A DNA stretch of 64,000 nucleotides from Thiobacillus denitrificans DSM 12475 (GTDB lineage Bacteria; Pseudomonadota; Gammaproteobacteria; Burkholderiales; Thiobacillaceae). Made by a program: the position numbers and the translations under genes. The notes below the pieces were generated by a model. The model was not told the origin of the DNA. It did not search any database and worked only from the letters and a program-made list of their open reading frames with translations. The stretch spans positions 153,895-217,894 of the forward strand of contig NZ_AQWL01000003.1 in the NCBI RefSeq assembly GCF_000376425.1. Reading direction: 5' to 3'. Below are positions 7,441 through 16,803 of this stretch, one piece after another (position 1 is the first letter of the stretch; every line of letters begins with the position of its first letter).

Positions 7441-10135
7441 TGCGCCGACCTCGCTCGACTGGGATACCGTCCACGCACAGGAACGCGCGACCATCCGCGA
7501 ACCCGACAACCGCCACGACGGACCCGACCGGCCGCTGACCGGGCTGGCCTTCTCCGGCGGCGGCATCCGCAGTGCCACCTTCAATCTCGGCATCACCCAG
7601 GCGCTGGCAGAACTGCGGCTGCTGCGGCAGTTCGATTACCTGTCGTGCGTCTCGGGTGGCGGCTACATCGGGGGCTGGCTGTCGGCCTACATCCATCTCA
7701 AGTGCAACGGCCGCGTCGAGGACGCCGAGCCGCAGCTGCAGAGCGGCGGCCTGGAAAACCCCGCGATCCGTTTCCTCCGAAGCTACAGCAATTACCTCAC
7801 CCCCAAGGCCAGCTTTTTTTCCGCCGACACGCTGACCGCGGTGGCCACCTATCTGCGCAACCTCTATCTCAACCTCGTCCTGCTGTTGCTGACGCTCGGT
7901 GGGCTGCTTCTGCTGCCGCGCCTGCTGGTGTGGTTCGTCCGCTGGCTCACCGGTTGGGAAGGCGCTCACGCCACAACCGACGCCAGTCTGCTGCCGCTGT
8001 TCGGCGGCGGCATCCTGCTGATCGTCATGGCCATGCTGGTCATCGGCCTCAACCTGGGCAGCCGCGGCGCATTCAAAAGCCGGCCGTTCTACACCCGCCA
8101 GGCCGGCGTGCTGGCGCTGGTGGTGCTGCCGGTGCTGCTGTCAGCCTGGCTGATTGCCTATGGCTTCTATGCCGGCGCGGCAAAGCTGGACCGGATTTCG
8201 CTCGGCGGTTGGGTGCTGTGGGGCATGCTGGTCTATGTTCCGCCCTGGCTGATAGGCTGGGCGCTGGGACGGTTTTTCGGCCACCGCACGGACGATCAGC
8301 CGCGGTTCAGCCTGGGGCGCATCGTCGCCATGGGCGGCTACGCACTGCTGGCGGGGGCGCTCGGCGGCCTGCTGCTCGCCGCGTTTGCCGAGCTGACGGA
8401 ATGGATCCGGCAGGTAGGCACCGGCTACAGCGGTTCGTGGATCGCATCGGCACTCGCCACCGCTTTGCTGCTGAAATTCTATTCACTCACGGTAGTGGCC
8501 CACATCGGCCTGATGGGGCGATATTTCTCGCACGATTCGCGCGAATGGTGGTCCCGTCTCGGTGGCTGGATATTGCTGGCGGCGCTGGTGTGGGCCACCC
8601 TGTTCAGCATCGTCTACATCGCTCCGGCCTTCTTCCGCTGGGCGCCCGAGGCCTTCGTCGCAGCGGGCGGCCTGGCCTGGGTACTGTCGACTCTCAGCGG
8701 TGTATTGCTGGGACGCGCAGGGAAAACCGCCGGCGACACCCGAAAAACCTGGCGTGATCGCGCCGCCCAGGTGATGCCTTATGTCTTCGTCGTCGGCCTG
8801 CTGGGACTGCTGTCGTTCGGCCTGCATCAACTGTTGATGCTGCCGGTGTTCTGCGCCGGATGCGAGGAGCATGTCCGCACTTCCACACAGTTCATGGAGG
8901 TGCTGCGGCAGGAAGCGGTCAACTTCCAGCGTCCCGCCATCGCGTGGGTGGCGATCCTGTGCATCGGCAGCCTCGCGGCCGCCACCGCGCTGGCATGGCG
9001 CATCGACGTCAACCTGTTCTCGATCTATCACTTCTACCGCCAGCGCCTGGTGCGCAGCTATCTCGGTGCCTCGCGCTGCAAGCTGCGCGTACCGCACCCG
9101 TTCACCGGTTTCGACCCGCGCGACGACCTCAAGCTGGCCGACCTCTGCAGCATGCCGCTGGGCCAGCCGCAATGCCAGCGTCCCTACCCCATCCACAATA
9201 CCGCGATGAACCTGGTTGCCGGCAAGCAGCTCGCGTGGCAGGAACGGCGTGCCGCCGCGTTCGCCTTTACTCCCATGGCCTGCGGCTACAGCTTCACCCT
9301 GCCTGATGAAAAGGGCCAGCTGCTCAGCCATTACCGCCCCACCGCGCAGTATATGGAAGGCGTGTGGTTGGGATCGGTGATGGCGATCTCGGGCGCCGCC
9401 GCCTGCCCCAACATGGGCTACCACAGCTCACCCGCGCTGACCTTCCTGATGACCGTGTTCAACGTCCGGCTCGGCCACTGGAGCCCCAATCCGGCCAGCG
9501 AAAAACACTGGACCAAACACGACCCGCCGTTCGGCGGCATCTACCTGTTGAGCGAACTGTTCGGCCAAACCCAGTACAGTTCGCCGTTCGTTTATCTGTC
9601 CGACGGCGGCCATTTCGAGAATCTCGGGATCTACGAACTGGTGCGACGACGCTGCACCTGCATCGTCGCCATCGACGCCGGTGAGGACGGCGACAGCCAT
9701 TTCGAGGATCTCGGCAACGCCATCCGCAAGTGTTATGCCGATTTCGGCGTGGTCATCGACATTCACGCCGAAGACCTCGAAAGCGGCTATTCCGCCATCG
9801 GCCGCATACGCTATCCGCCCCGTGCAGGAAGTCAGGAACAGCCTGCGGAAGGCCATCTGATCTACATCAAGCCGCGGCTCACCGGCACCGAGCCCGCCGA
9901 CCTGCTCAACTACAAGTGCACCCACTCCGGATTTCCGCATGAATCGACAGCGGATCAATGGTTCGACGAATCGCAGTTCGAGAGCTACCGCAAGCTCGGC
10001 CACTACATCGGCAAGGCGGTATTCGACGCGGCACTGATCGAAACCATCCAGCGCCAGGAGATGGCTGGCGACAGTGGACCGGTGCTGCCGTGGCTGTGCG
10101 AAATCCTGCGCGAGCGGCGCGATGAGAGCGCTTGA
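7433..10135 (+). CDS. Patatin-like phospholipase with inserted membrane domain
   Basis: A 900-residue protein with a split patatin domain. The oxyanion-hole motif SGGGIRSATF is at residues 41-50, the nucleophile Ser74 lies in SCVSGGGYIGG, and the catalytic Asp724 lies in YLSDGGHFENLGIYEL. Between them, roughly residues 130-530, are about ten hydrophobic helices, so the catalytic halves are joined by a polytopic membrane domain. Family members hydrolyse acyl chains from membrane lipids. Its start overlaps the amidase stop, which implies translational coupling. No N-terminal signal peptide is seen, which suggests the catalytic halves face the cytosol. Confidence 0.86.
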   Translation: MSDAPTSLDWDTVHAQERATIREPDNRHDGPDRPLTGLAFSGGGIRSATFNLGITQALAELRLLRQFDYLSCVSGGGYIGGWLSAYIHLKCNGRVEDAEPQLQSGGLENPAIRFLRSYSNYLTPKASFFSADTLTAVATYLRNLYLNLVLLLLTLGGLLLLPRLLVWFVRWLTGWEGAHATTDASLLPLFGGGILLIVMAMLVIGLNLGSRGAFKSRPFYTRQAGVLALVVLPVLLSAWLIAYGFYAGAAKLDRISLGGWVLWGMLVYVPPWLIGWALGRFFGHRTDDQPRFSLGRIVAMGGYALLAGALGGLLLAAFAELTEWIRQVGTGYSGSWIASALATALLLKFYSLTVVAHIGLMGRYFSHDSREWWSRLGGWILLAALVWATLFSIVYIAPAFFRWAPEAFVAAGGLAWVLSTLSGVLLGRAGKTAGDTRKTWRDRAAQVMPYVFVVGLLGLLSFGLHQLLMLPVFCAGCEEHVRTSTQFMEVLRQEAVNFQRPAIAWVAILCIGSLAAATALAWRIDVNLFSIYHFYRQRLVRSYLGASRCKLRVPHPFTGFDPRDDLKLADLCSMPLGQPQCQRPYPIHNTAMNLVAGKQLAWQERRAAAFAFTPMACGYSFTLPDEKGQLLSHYRPTAQYMEGVWLGSVMAISGAAACPNMGYHSSPALTFLMTVFNVRLGHWSPNPASEKHWTKHDPPFGGIYLLSELFGQTQYSSPFVYLSDGGHFENLGIYELVRRRCTCIVAIDAGEDGDSHFEDLGNAIRKCYADFGVVIDIHAEDLESGYSAIGRIRYPPRAGSQEQPAEGHLIYIKPRLTGTEPADLLNYKCTHSGFPHESTADQWFDESQFESYRKLGHYIGKAVFDAALIETIQRQEMAGDSGPVLPWLCEILRERRDESA

Positions 10136-10193
10136 AAGCCCCTCATCCTTGACTAAGGTTCAGGGCAATCCATCCTGCCGACAGGAGAGCACG

Positions 10194-12770
10194 ATGAAGA
10201 CTTCGTTCTGGCTAGGCACCCTCAGTATCGCAGCCATCGCCGCACTGGCCTGGCTCACCCACCAACCCGAAACCGCACGCGCCACTTTGCCGGCAGCAGC
10301 CGAAGCGGCACTTGCCGCGCCCGCCACGACCGGGCCTTCCGCTTTTCCCTACACCGACGCCGGCTTCCACGAAGCCGAAGCCGGCTTGTCTCCCTCGGCA
10401 CGTGCCGGCCGCGAAATCTGGTTCAAGGCCACCGCCGGTAACGCGCGCTTCCATACCTACACCTTCCAGCAACGCATCACCGCGCTGATCGACTGGTACG
10501 GCGTGCTGCGTGGGGATGCACGCGACACCCGCTTCAAGACCTGGGGGTTGATCAACGACCCCGGCTGCTGCACGCCGGGTTCCACCGGCTGTCCTGCCAA
10601 AAGCGCCGAAGAGACCTACGGCTTCGACTGGTGCCCCGGCGACGAGACCCTGCTGAAGTTTGTCGGCAAGCCGGGCTATCGCGACCCTGCCTGCGACTTC
10701 AAGGACGCCAGCGTCGCCGCCAGCGATCCCGCTGGCCACCAAAAAGGCCGCGAGGACAGCTGCAACCTGGCTTTCGGCACCTCCACCGGTGCGCTCGGTT
10801 TCCGCAAGTTTCCCAACCCGCGTTTCGATGCGGCGGCGTGGAAGCAGGTCAACGGCCGCCTCGGCAGCTGGGAAGGCTACAACCGCAAACTGTCCAACGA
10901 CCCCGCGCGTTCCGATTTCAAGGTACGCAAACTGGCCGATGCCTCGATCGAACCGCCTTTCCTGATCGGTACCGCGTGCGCCTCCTGCCACGTCGCCTTC
11001 AATCCGGCCAGGCCGCCGGCGGACCCTGAACACCCGAAATGGGAAAACCTCTCCGGCCTGGTCGGCAACCAGTACATCCGCGTCTCCGAGATCCTCATCT
11101 CCGGCATGCCGCACGACGACCTGCTGTGGCAGGTCTTCGCCCACGCCCGCCCCGGCACTTCCGACACCTCGGCGATCCCCAACGACCAGGTCAACAATGC
11201 CGGCACCATCAACGCGCTGATCAACATTGCGCAGCGTCCCACCTTCGCGGGCGAGAAGGTCAACCGCTGGCGCAAGGTCGCGGCGTGTCCGGCGGGCGCG
11301 AAGAGCCAGGACCCATCGGCTGGTGCGACATGCTGGTGCGAACCCGGCAAGGCAGGCAAGTGCTGGGAAAAGAGTGTGAAAACCGAGACCGTCCATCACA
11401 TCCTCAAGGGCGGCGGCGACTCGATCGGCGCACTCGGCGCGATCCAGCGCGTCTACTTCAACATCGGCTCGTGCGCCGAGCAGTGCTGGGTCAACCACCT
11501 CACCGACCTGCGCCAGCTCGACCCGCAGGCCCGCAACTTCGGCCAGACACCATTCGACATCGGCCAGTGCCGGCGCGACTGCCCCAACTTCCGCGCGGTG
11601 GAAGACCGCCTGCACAACATCCTCGACTTCTTCCTCACTGCACCCGAAGGCCAGGCGCGCGACCTCGCCGATGCGCGCGCCAACCAGCATGGCACTACCT
11701 ACGTTCAGGCCGATCTGGTGCGCGACCTCGAACGCGATTTCGGCCCGAACGCAGTCTCGCGCGGCCAGCAGGTGTTCGCCGCCAACTGCGCGCGCTGCCA
11801 TTCCAGCGGCAAACCACCGTTCGAGGCCATCGATTTCCGCGCCATCGACAGCAAGACCGGCCTGCGCGCCGACTGGCTGGGCAACGACGTGCCGACCCCG
11901 GTCACCGAAGTCGGCACCTACCGTTGCCGCTCGCTGCACGCCAACCATATGCGCGGCCACGTCTGGGAGCAGTTCGCCAACGAGGACTACCACGCCCGCA
12001 AGACCGTGTCCGGCATCCTCGAACCGCACGACGGCGGGCGCGGCTACTACCGCAATATTTCGCTGCTGAACCTGTGGGCGCACGCCCCCTTCCTGCACAA
12101 CAACTCGGTCGGCCCCGAGCTGTGCGGCTGGGGCGGCGACAAGGCCAATCCCCGTGAGCTGTACCGCTCCAGCTACGTTGACACCCGGCAGCCCGGCAAC
12201 CCGCCGCTGGCGCGGGACAGGCAGCCGGCATGCTGGGCCTACGATCCCTCGGTCGACGGTCGCTTCAAGCTTTATGTCGCGTCGATGAACGACCTGCTCA
12301 ATCCGTCGAAACGCATTCCCAAGGCGACCAAGGTCGACCAGGACATCGTGCTCGATATCGGCCCGCGCATCTTCGACGGCAAGGAGGAAAAACGCCTCGT
12401 CGGCTTCACCGTGCGGGTGCCGGCAGGCGCCACCGCGGGCAATGTCGGCAACTTCCTCCACAAGAATTTCATCGTCGACCTGGTGCGCGCCAAACTCAAA
12501 CCCGGGGAGCTCGAAGCGCGTCTCGCCACCGTGCTGCCCGCAGCCGAGGCCAGGAAGCTTGCGGACGAAATGCAGGCCATCGGCAAAGCCATCGTCTCCG
12601 ACCCCGACCGCCTGGTCGAGGTGGTGAAGGAGGCACGCGCCCGCACCCCTGCGCTATGGCAGGTCTATTCGTCGTGCAGCGCGGAAATCGAGAACGACGG
12701 CCACCGCTTCGGCGAGGACCTGTCCCACGCCGACAAGAACGCGCTGATTGCCTTCCTGGCCACGCTCTGA
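10194..12770 (+). CDS. Large exported di-haem c-type cytochrome
   Basis: An 858-residue protein with an N-terminal signal or anchor helix (residues about 5-22) and two haem c sites, CASCH at residues 262-266 and CARCH at 532-536. After the second haem it has LNLWAHAPFLHNNSV, similar to the APYLHNGSV motif of RoxA-like and di-haem peroxidase-like proteins, including the two downstream paralogues. It is also rich in other Cys (GCCTPGSTGC, CWCEPG) that could form disulfides. CAGGAGAG precedes the chosen ATG. Likely periplasmic; activity (peroxidase, oxygenase or electron carrier) cannot be decided from sequence. Confidence 0.82.
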   Translation: MKTSFWLGTLSIAAIAALAWLTHQPETARATLPAAAEAALAAPATTGPSAFPYTDAGFHEAEAGLSPSARAGREIWFKATAGNARFHTYTFQQRITALIDWYGVLRGDARDTRFKTWGLINDPGCCTPGSTGCPAKSAEETYGFDWCPGDETLLKFVGKPGYRDPACDFKDASVAASDPAGHQKGREDSCNLAFGTSTGALGFRKFPNPRFDAAAWKQVNGRLGSWEGYNRKLSNDPARSDFKVRKLADASIEPPFLIGTACASCHVAFNPARPPADPEHPKWENLSGLVGNQYIRVSEILISGMPHDDLLWQVFAHARPGTSDTSAIPNDQVNNAGTINALINIAQRPTFAGEKVNRWRKVAACPAGAKSQDPSAGATCWCEPGKAGKCWEKSVKTETVHHILKGGGDSIGALGAIQRVYFNIGSCAEQCWVNHLTDLRQLDPQARNFGQTPFDIGQCRRDCPNFRAVEDRLHNILDFFLTAPEGQARDLADARANQHGTTYVQADLVRDLERDFGPNAVSRGQQVFAANCARCHSSGKPPFEAIDFRAIDSKTGLRADWLGNDVPTPVTEVGTYRCRSLHANHMRGHVWEQFANEDYHARKTVSGILEPHDGGRGYYRNISLLNLWAHAPFLHNNSVGPELCGWGGDKANPRELYRSSYVDTRQPGNPPLARDRQPACWAYDPSVDGRFKLYVASMNDLLNPSKRIPKATKVDQDIVLDIGPRIFDGKEEKRLVGFTVRVPAGATAGNVGNFLHKNFIVDLVRAKLKPGELEARLATVLPAAEARKLADEMQAIGKAIVSDPDRLVEVVKEARARTPALWQVYSSCSAEIENDGHRFGEDLSHADKNALIAFLATL

Positions 12771-12780
12771 GGAGACCGCC

Positions 12781-13746
12781 ATGTTTCCATCTGTTCGAGA
12801 TCAACACACGCCCGACCCGAGATGCTGTTGCGGCGGGCTCAGTCCGCGTTGCACGGGAAGCCACGATGTGCTGCGTCTGGTGATGGCTGTACTGCTTCTG
12901 CTGCCGCTGATCCTGATGCTTTCCGGCTGCGACAAGCTCAACGACTGGTTCGGCAACAAGCCCGACATCGCGTTCGCCCCCTACGGCGACGATTACGCCA
13001 GCAAGCCGGACTTCGCGCAGGTCGAATACGCGCACCCGATTCCGCTCGCCGAGCTCGCCAAGGTCACGCCCAAATATCTCGCCGGCCTGAATCAGGAAGA
13101 GCTCGACCAGCTGTACGCCCGGTTGAGCTCGGGGCCGATTCCCGACGGGCCGTTCGACGGCGAGATCGTCTTTCCGCGCGGCAGTTCGGGCAAGATGCGT
13201 GCCGCCGAAATCATCGGCGGACTCAAGGGCCTGGGGGTAAACTTCAAGGGCAGGATGCTGGAAACCGCAGGCGAGACGCTGTGGAAAGGCAAGGTGTTCT
13301 ACCGCGGCCAGAAAGTGCTGCGCAACCGCATCCAGGACCTCACCGCGCTGCGGCCGGTGATCGGCCCGGGCGACATTCCCAAGATCGACGTCGACGGCCG
13401 CGATGCCTGGCTGCTGTTTCCGGCCAAGCTCTATTGCGGGCAAAGCCTGATCGACTCGCGTCGCGAATCGATCATCATCGACTACGCCTTCACCGACGAA
13501 ATCCGGGGCTACCGCGAGAAGCCCGATTTTCTCGCCGGTCGCCGCGGCCTCAGGGTGCGCGACGAAATCCGCATGGTACGGCCCGGCCTGTATCTCGGCC
13601 GCGCCTACATGGACCACGTCTTCATCCTCAATTTCGTGCTCGCCAACAAGGATCTCGACCGGGCCGGCCGCGCCGAATTCGAGACCGGACAGGTACGCGA
13701 CGACTGCTGGTCCGGCACGCAGAAACGGGTGCTGGCAGCACGCTAG
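12781..13746 (+). CDS. Putative lipoprotein of unknown function
   Basis: The 321-residue frame has a hydrophobic stretch ending in the lipobox LSGC (AVLLLLPLILMLSGC), so the mature protein is probably lipid-anchored in the periplasm. The ATG at 12781 has GGAGACC in front, but gives a 34-residue Cys/Pro-rich leader; GTG 12868 or ATG 12883 would give a classic lipoprotein signal. The C-terminal half (IIIDYAFTDEIRGY, RVRDEIRMVRPGLYLGRAY) looks like a small beta-barrel, but I cannot name the family. It lies between two di-haem cytochrome genes with gaps of 10 and 4 bases. Confidence 0.72.
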   Translation: MFPSVRDQHTPDPRCCCGGLSPRCTGSHDVLRLVMAVLLLLPLILMLSGCDKLNDWFGNKPDIAFAPYGDDYASKPDFAQVEYAHPIPLAELAKVTPKYLAGLNQEELDQLYARLSSGPIPDGPFDGEIVFPRGSSGKMRAAEIIGGLKGLGVNFKGRMLETAGETLWKGKVFYRGQKVLRNRIQDLTALRPVIGPGDIPKIDVDGRDAWLLFPAKLYCGQSLIDSRRESIIIDYAFTDEIRGYREKPDFLAGRRGLRVRDEIRMVRPGLYLGRAYMDHVFILNFVLANKDLDRAGRAEFETGQVRDDCWSGTQKRVLAAR

Positions 13747-13750
13747 CGTC

Positions 13751-15316
13751 ATGAGACCGGGTTGGCTCACACTCATGTTCGCCGCCGCACTGATCTTCCC
13801 GCATCCGGTCTCTGCGCAGGGCGACCTGCCGCCGGCCGGGCGCTCGCGCTTCGACCAGCTGATCGGCAGCCAGCCGGTGCCGTTTCCGTTTTCCCGGCTG
13901 GTCGACACGATCAACCGCCAGATGCAGACCGACAGCGGTGGCCTGCCGCCCCTGAAAGTCACGCTGATCCCGCTTGGCCGTTCGCTGCAGCGCGATGCCG
14001 GCGCGCCGGATTTTTTCCGCTATCCGCGTGTGGTCGCCGCTGCCGACGGCACCGGCAAGCCGGGCACCCTGCCGCTGAAGGACCGGCTGTTCCTCGGCTA
14101 TCACGAAAAGGGCATGGTGATCGAAGTCATCAGCTACAACGATGCCGCCGGCCGCTTCGAATTTCAGGTCGTGCGCGATTACCGGAAAGGAAAAACCCCG
14201 CAGGTGTTCTACGCGCGGCGCGGCCTGTGCCTCGCCTGCCACCAGAACGCCGCGCCGATCTTCGCCCGCCCGCTGTGGGATGAAACCCCGGCCAACCCGG
14301 AGATCGCCGCCCGCCTGAAAGATGCGCGACGCGATTTCTACCGGGTCAAGCTGACCGGCACCGATATCGCCTACTTCATCGACGCCTCCACCGACCGCGC
14401 CAACCTGTTTTCGGTCTGGCAGAAGCTGTGGCAGCAGGGCTGCGGCACGGGCGAGGCGGGCGAGCGTTGCCGCATGCAGGCCTTCTCCGCTGCGCTCGAT
14501 TACGCGCGCCGGGGTTCCTTGCCTGCACCCGGCATCCTGCCGGCACTTGATCGCGCCTGGACAAGCATCTGGCCGCATGGCCTCGCCATTCCCAATCCCG
14601 ACCTGCCCAACCGCGATCCACTCGCCGCCTTGCAGAGCCCGGACAACGATCCCCTGCTGCTGCGCCCGCCGCTCGAAACCTGGCAGTCGCCGGACAAGAC
14701 CGCCTTCGTCGTCGGGCTGGCCGGCATGCTCGACGTCCGCGCTGCGCAGCGGCTGAAAGCGGTCGACCTCGCCGCGCCGCTCGAACGTCTGCGCGCGCGC
14801 GGCGCATTTTCCGCCCGTCCGTTCAGTCACACGCTGCTCGACGACCTGCTGGCCGAATCCGGCACACCGCGCCGAGTCCGTCCTGTCCGTCTGCCGCCCG
14901 CACGCATGGAACCGGCTTCCGTTGCCCGCAACGCCAGCCCGCTCGTCGCTCCGTTCCGCACCCACTGCGCCAGCTGCCACGACACCACGCTGCCGCATCC
15001 GCCCAATTTCCTGCACGGCAGCCCGGCAGACGTCGAAGCCCGGCTCGATCATTGTGCCGAGCGCATCGTCGTGCGCCTGGGCATGGCAGGCATTCCGCAA
15101 GCCGCGCGCAGCAAGCCACCAATGCCGCCGGCCGCTGCCCTCGCCAGCCGCGGCATCGATCCTGCGCACTGGGCCGCCTCGCCCGAACTCGCTGTCCTGA
15201 AACGCCTGGCCGCCAGCCGCCTGCGCGGCGAGGATCCGGCCAGCCTGCTGCGGCGGCCCTACGCGCAATTACGGCCCTGCCTGCCCCCCTCTTCGTATGC
15301 GGAGCGGTCGCCATGA
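13751..15316 (+). CDS. Periplasmic di-haem cytochrome c-like protein
   Basis: A 521-residue protein with a cleavable signal peptide ending near HPVSAQ. It has two haem c motifs, CLACH at residues 160-164 (RRGLCLACHQN) and CASCH at 406-410 (FRTHCASCHDTTLPHPP). The long region between them resembles no enzyme I can name. The second haem region looks like a small cytochrome c domain, with a possible late Met ligand. It starts 4 bases after the lipoprotein gene and its stop overlaps the next ATG (ATGA), so it is translated in the same operon. Confidence 0.78.
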   Translation: MRPGWLTLMFAAALIFPHPVSAQGDLPPAGRSRFDQLIGSQPVPFPFSRLVDTINRQMQTDSGGLPPLKVTLIPLGRSLQRDAGAPDFFRYPRVVAAADGTGKPGTLPLKDRLFLGYHEKGMVIEVISYNDAAGRFEFQVVRDYRKGKTPQVFYARRGLCLACHQNAAPIFARPLWDETPANPEIAARLKDARRDFYRVKLTGTDIAYFIDASTDRANLFSVWQKLWQQGCGTGEAGERCRMQAFSAALDYARRGSLPAPGILPALDRAWTSIWPHGLAIPNPDLPNRDPLAALQSPDNDPLLLRPPLETWQSPDKTAFVVGLAGMLDVRAAQRLKAVDLAAPLERLRARGAFSARPFSHTLLDDLLAESGTPRRVRPVRLPPARMEPASVARNASPLVAPFRTHCASCHDTTLPHPPNFLHGSPADVEARLDHCAERIVVRLGMAGIPQAARSKPPMPPAAALASRGIDPAHWAASPELAVLKRLAASRLRGEDPASLLRRPYAQLRPCLPPSSYAERSP

Positions 15317-16794
15317 GTACGCCCGAAGCCCGCTGCTCCGGCTGCCGTTTCTTCCTGTGGGCGGTGCTGATCCTGCTCGCGCTCGGCGCACTCGGCGCGG
15401 CGATCCGCTTCCTGCCCGATCGCCCCGTCACCTACGACGACCCGGTCGAGCATTTCAAATACGGCTCCACCGGCGGCGAACGCAACATGGGCTTCCCCTA
15501 CTGGCTGTTCCAGGTGCTTCCCGAAGTCTGCCCCGATCTGCTGCCGGGCAAGGGCTATGCGTCTCTCGGATTCATCTACGAGCCGGGGCACGATCTGCCG
15601 GTTGGCATGTCGCAGCGTCGACACATGGGCATCGATCGGGTGTTCCTCAACTGCGCGGTGTGCCACACCGCCACCGTGCGCACATCGCCCGACGCCAGAC
15701 CGATGCTGGTCGCCGGCATGCCGGCCAACCAGCTCGACCTGATGGGCTTCCAGAAATTCGTCCAGGCCTGCGTCAACGACCGCCGCTTCACCCCGGCGCA
15801 GGTGGTGCCGCGCATCGCCGAAAAATCCGGTGGCCTCGGGATACTCGACGAGCGGATCATCTACCCGCTCGGCATCCATCTGATGCGCGACGGCGTCGCC
15901 GGCCTGCTCGGGCGCCTGAACTTCATTCACCTGCAGCCCGACTGGGGGCCGGGACGGGTCGACACGTTCAATTCGGCAAAGGCGATTTTCGGCGTGCCGT
16001 TCGAACGGTTGCCGCCAGACGAGCTCGTCGGCGTGGCGGATTTCCCCGCGATCTGGAACCAAGGCAAGAAACAGGGCATGCAGCTGCACTGGGACGGCAA
16101 CAACAGCCGCGTCGAGGAACGCAACCTGTCGGCCGCCTTCGGCACCGGCGCCACGCCGAAACTCGTCGACCACGCCGCCATCGCCCGCATCGAGACCTGG
16201 ATCGCCACCGCCGTGCCGCCCGCCTTCGAAAAGCACTATCCCGTCGACCGTACGCTTGCCGCGCGCGGCAAGGCGCTCTACCAGAGAACCTGCGCGGCCT
16301 GCCACGGCCAGAGCGGCAGCGACTTTGCCGGCGAGCATGTCGGCAAGGTCACGCCGATCCATGCCATCGGCACCGACCGCGGCCGCCTCGATTCCTACAC
16401 CCTGCAGCTCGCGCAGAACCAGGGCATGCTGTATTCGGCCGATCCCGTGTACCGCTTCCGCCACTTCCGCAAGACCTGGGGCTACGCCAACGCGCCGCTC
16501 GACGGCATCTGGCTCCGTGCGCCCTATCTGCACAACGGCTCGGTGCCGACGCTGTGGGACCTGCTGCAACCCGCGGCACAGCGCCCGAAAGACTTTTATC
16601 GCGGCAACGACCTGTACGACCCGAAACACCTCGGTTTCGTCGCCAACCAGCCGGCCAGTCAGGGCCGCCCCCTGTTTGCCTACGACACCCGCATCCCCGG
16701 CAACCGCAACACCGGACACGAAGGCGTGGCCTATGGCACCACCCTGTCCGACGCCGACAAGTGGGCGTTGCTGGAATACCTGAAAACATTTTAG
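15313..16794 (+). CDS. RoxA-like di-haem cytochrome c protein, copy 1
   Basis: A 493-residue protein with an uncleaved N-terminal membrane helix (residues about 12-32), so the rest is periplasmic. Haem sites are CAVCH at residues 114-118 and CAACH at 327-331. IGTDRGRLDSY and GIWLRAPYLHNGSVPTL follow the second haem, which is typical of RoxA/di-haem peroxidase-like proteins. RoxA itself cleaves polyisoprene oxidatively; the substrate here is unknown. It is a clear paralogue of the next gene. Its ATG overlaps the preceding stop. Confidence 0.84.
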   Translation: MSTPEARCSGCRFFLWAVLILLALGALGAAIRFLPDRPVTYDDPVEHFKYGSTGGERNMGFPYWLFQVLPEVCPDLLPGKGYASLGFIYEPGHDLPVGMSQRRHMGIDRVFLNCAVCHTATVRTSPDARPMLVAGMPANQLDLMGFQKFVQACVNDRRFTPAQVVPRIAEKSGGLGILDERIIYPLGIHLMRDGVAGLLGRLNFIHLQPDWGPGRVDTFNSAKAIFGVPFERLPPDELVGVADFPAIWNQGKKQGMQLHWDGNNSRVEERNLSAAFGTGATPKLVDHAAIARIETWIATAVPPAFEKHYPVDRTLAARGKALYQRTCAACHGQSGSDFAGEHVGKVTPIHAIGTDRGRLDSYTLQLAQNQGMLYSADPVYRFRHFRKTWGYANAPLDGIWLRAPYLHNGSVPTLWDLLQPAAQRPKDFYRGNDLYDPKHLGFVANQPASQGRPLFAYDTRIPGNRNTGHEGVAYGTTLSDADKWALLEYLKTF

Positions 16795-16803
16795 GAGCCT
16801 GCC

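Noticed and set aside
10212-12461. A 749-codon open frame on the minus strand
   Set aside because: It lies opposite the 858-residue di-haem protein, whose haem motifs, signal and ribosome-binding site are clear.
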